Shown here: positions 4,625-5,230 of the stretch, in pieces
How the letters are laid out: the number at the start of each line of letters is the position of its first letter
How positions within the stretch are numbered: the first letter of the stretch is position 1
Source: Thermoproteales archaeon
GTDB lineage: Archaea; Thermoproteota; Thermoprotei; Thermoproteales; Thermocladiaceae
Direction of reading: 5' to 3'
Length of the DNA stretch: 5,230 nucleotides
NCBI GenBank assembly: GCA_027068725.1
Contig: JAMOMD010000460.1
Span: forward strand, 1 to 5,230
Made by a program: the position numbers and the translations under genes
The notes under the pieces: generated by a model
The model's database searches: none
The model's input: only the letters and a program-made list of their open reading frames with translations
Told to the model about the DNA's origin: nothing

Positions 4625-5230
4625 GTTTTTCTCAATTTACTATACTCTTCCAGTATTTTAACAACGATCTTCTCAGTCTTCCTGATAACATCATCGCTTG
4701 GCTTTACCTCTTCAGGATATTCTCGTCCTCCGTACTCCTCAGGTAGTTTCCGCGTCGCATCAATGCCTACCTTAGATCCAAGATCAATAACTGGAGTTGA
4801 TGGATCTAGCTCCTCTGTCGGATAGTCAGGTACTATCAGTATATCACGACTAGGATTAACATTAGCAGCTATGGCATAGGCGACCTGACATAGATCTCTT
4901 ACATTAACATCGTGATCTACCACTATGACAAACTTGTGCAATACTGGACAGGAAGCCCATAGAAACATCATCACGCGCTTCGCATGTCCAGGATATCTCT
5001 TCTTTATGGAAACTATAGTCACATAACCAACACATTCAGGCGGCATATGAAGATCCACAACTTCAGGCAACACCATCCTCAGGATAGGAAGAACAACTCT
5101 CTCGCCAAACATCATCATGTACCCATCCTCAAGCACAGGCTTTCCTGTTACTGTTACAGGAACAATAGCATCTTCTCTCGAGTATATTCCTGTAACCTCC
5201 ATTACTGGGTAAGGTCTTACAGGAGAGTAG
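4621..5230 (-). CDS. UbiD-family prenylated-FMN-dependent decarboxylase, C-terminal part (5' end beyond window)
   Basis: The frame is open to the right edge and ends with TGA at 4621-4623, giving the last 202 residues of a protein family usually near 450-500. A Met at 5202 is internal: the codons before it read SPVRPYPV, continuous with the conserved UbiD segment around PYP-(L/V)-M-x-VT-x-I. Further signatures are PEVVDLHMPPE, VSIKKRYPGHAKRV, FVIVVDHDVNV, ANVNPSRDILIVP, and the closing GSKVGIDATRKLP, all typical of the C-terminal domain of UbiD enzymes. Members are cytoplasmic, use prenylated FMN made by UbiX, and decarboxylate or carboxylate unsaturated or aromatic acids. In Aeropyrum a UbiD homologue decarboxylates trans-anhydromevalonate 5-phosphate in the archaeal mevalonate route. 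That is a candidate role here, but the active-site half is outside the window. The stop overlaps the next gene by four bases. Confidence 0.93.
   Translation of the reverse strand, partial: YSPVRPYPVMEVTGIYSREDAIVPVTVTGKPVLEDGYMMMFGERVVLPILRMVLPEVVDLHMPPECVGYVTIVSIKKRYPGHAKRVMMFLWASCPVLHKFVIVVDHDVNVRDLCQVAYAIAANVNPSRDILIVPDYPTEELDPSTPVIDLGSKVGIDATRKLPEEYGGREYPEEVKPSDDVIRKTEKIVVKILEEYSKLRKT

Noticed and set aside
5200..5202. The ATG at 5202 as the start of the UbiD-family gene
   Set aside because: The frame stays open upstream to the window edge and the codons there continue a conserved UbiD motif, so this Met is internal.
1..5230. CRISPR array, insertion sequence, or toxin-antitoxin or defence genes
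   Set aside because: No spaced direct repeats, transposase motifs, terminal inverted repeats or defence-type domains were seen.

Overview
The window looks like a piece of an archaeal, probably thermophilic crenarchaeal (Thermoproteota), chromosome. The grounds are archaeal-type purine genes, a UbiD-family decarboxylase, a class II tRNA-Ser with an encoded CCA end, a C/D box guide RNA candidate, TATA-type promoters about 26 bases upstream of start codons (leaderless mRNAs), and a few short GC-rich RNA islands in otherwise AT-rich DNA. The order is not certain; a Desulfurococcales-like organism is only a guess. All genes except purQ read leftward (minus strand).

Layout from left to right. 1-729 is the N-terminal 243 codons of a polytopic membrane protein that runs off the left edge; I found it by reading the minus strand by hand, and its family is not recognised. 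803-892 is tRNA-Ser(GGA). 893-1162 has no protein gene but appears to be an RNA island: a C/D box sRNA candidate (948-1016) and a GC-rich, strongly folded RNA candidate (1052-1124), each with promoter-like or terminator-like sequence nearby. 1163-2339 is an overlapping purC-purE operon on the minus strand. A short divergent promoter region (2340-2433) separates it from purQ (2434-3237, plus strand). purQ converges, with a four-base gap, on a flavin reductase-like gene (3242-3769). Upstream of that lies a 273-residue protein with a degenerate phospholipase D-like N-terminal half and a helical C-terminal half. It overlaps by four bases the C-terminal end of a UbiD-family prenylated-FMN decarboxylase gene, which enters from the right edge.

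Two functional themes emerge. The first is de novo purine synthesis: PurQ supplies ammonia for FGAM synthesis, PurE carboxylates the imidazole ring, and PurC adds aspartate. PurK, PurS and PurL are not in the window. The second is a possible prenyl-flavin unit: the UbiD-family decarboxylase needs prenylated FMN, and an FMN-reductase-like protein two genes away could supply reduced flavin, which is inference only. The most interesting unexplained material is the RNA island and the uncharacterised protein coupled to UbiD.
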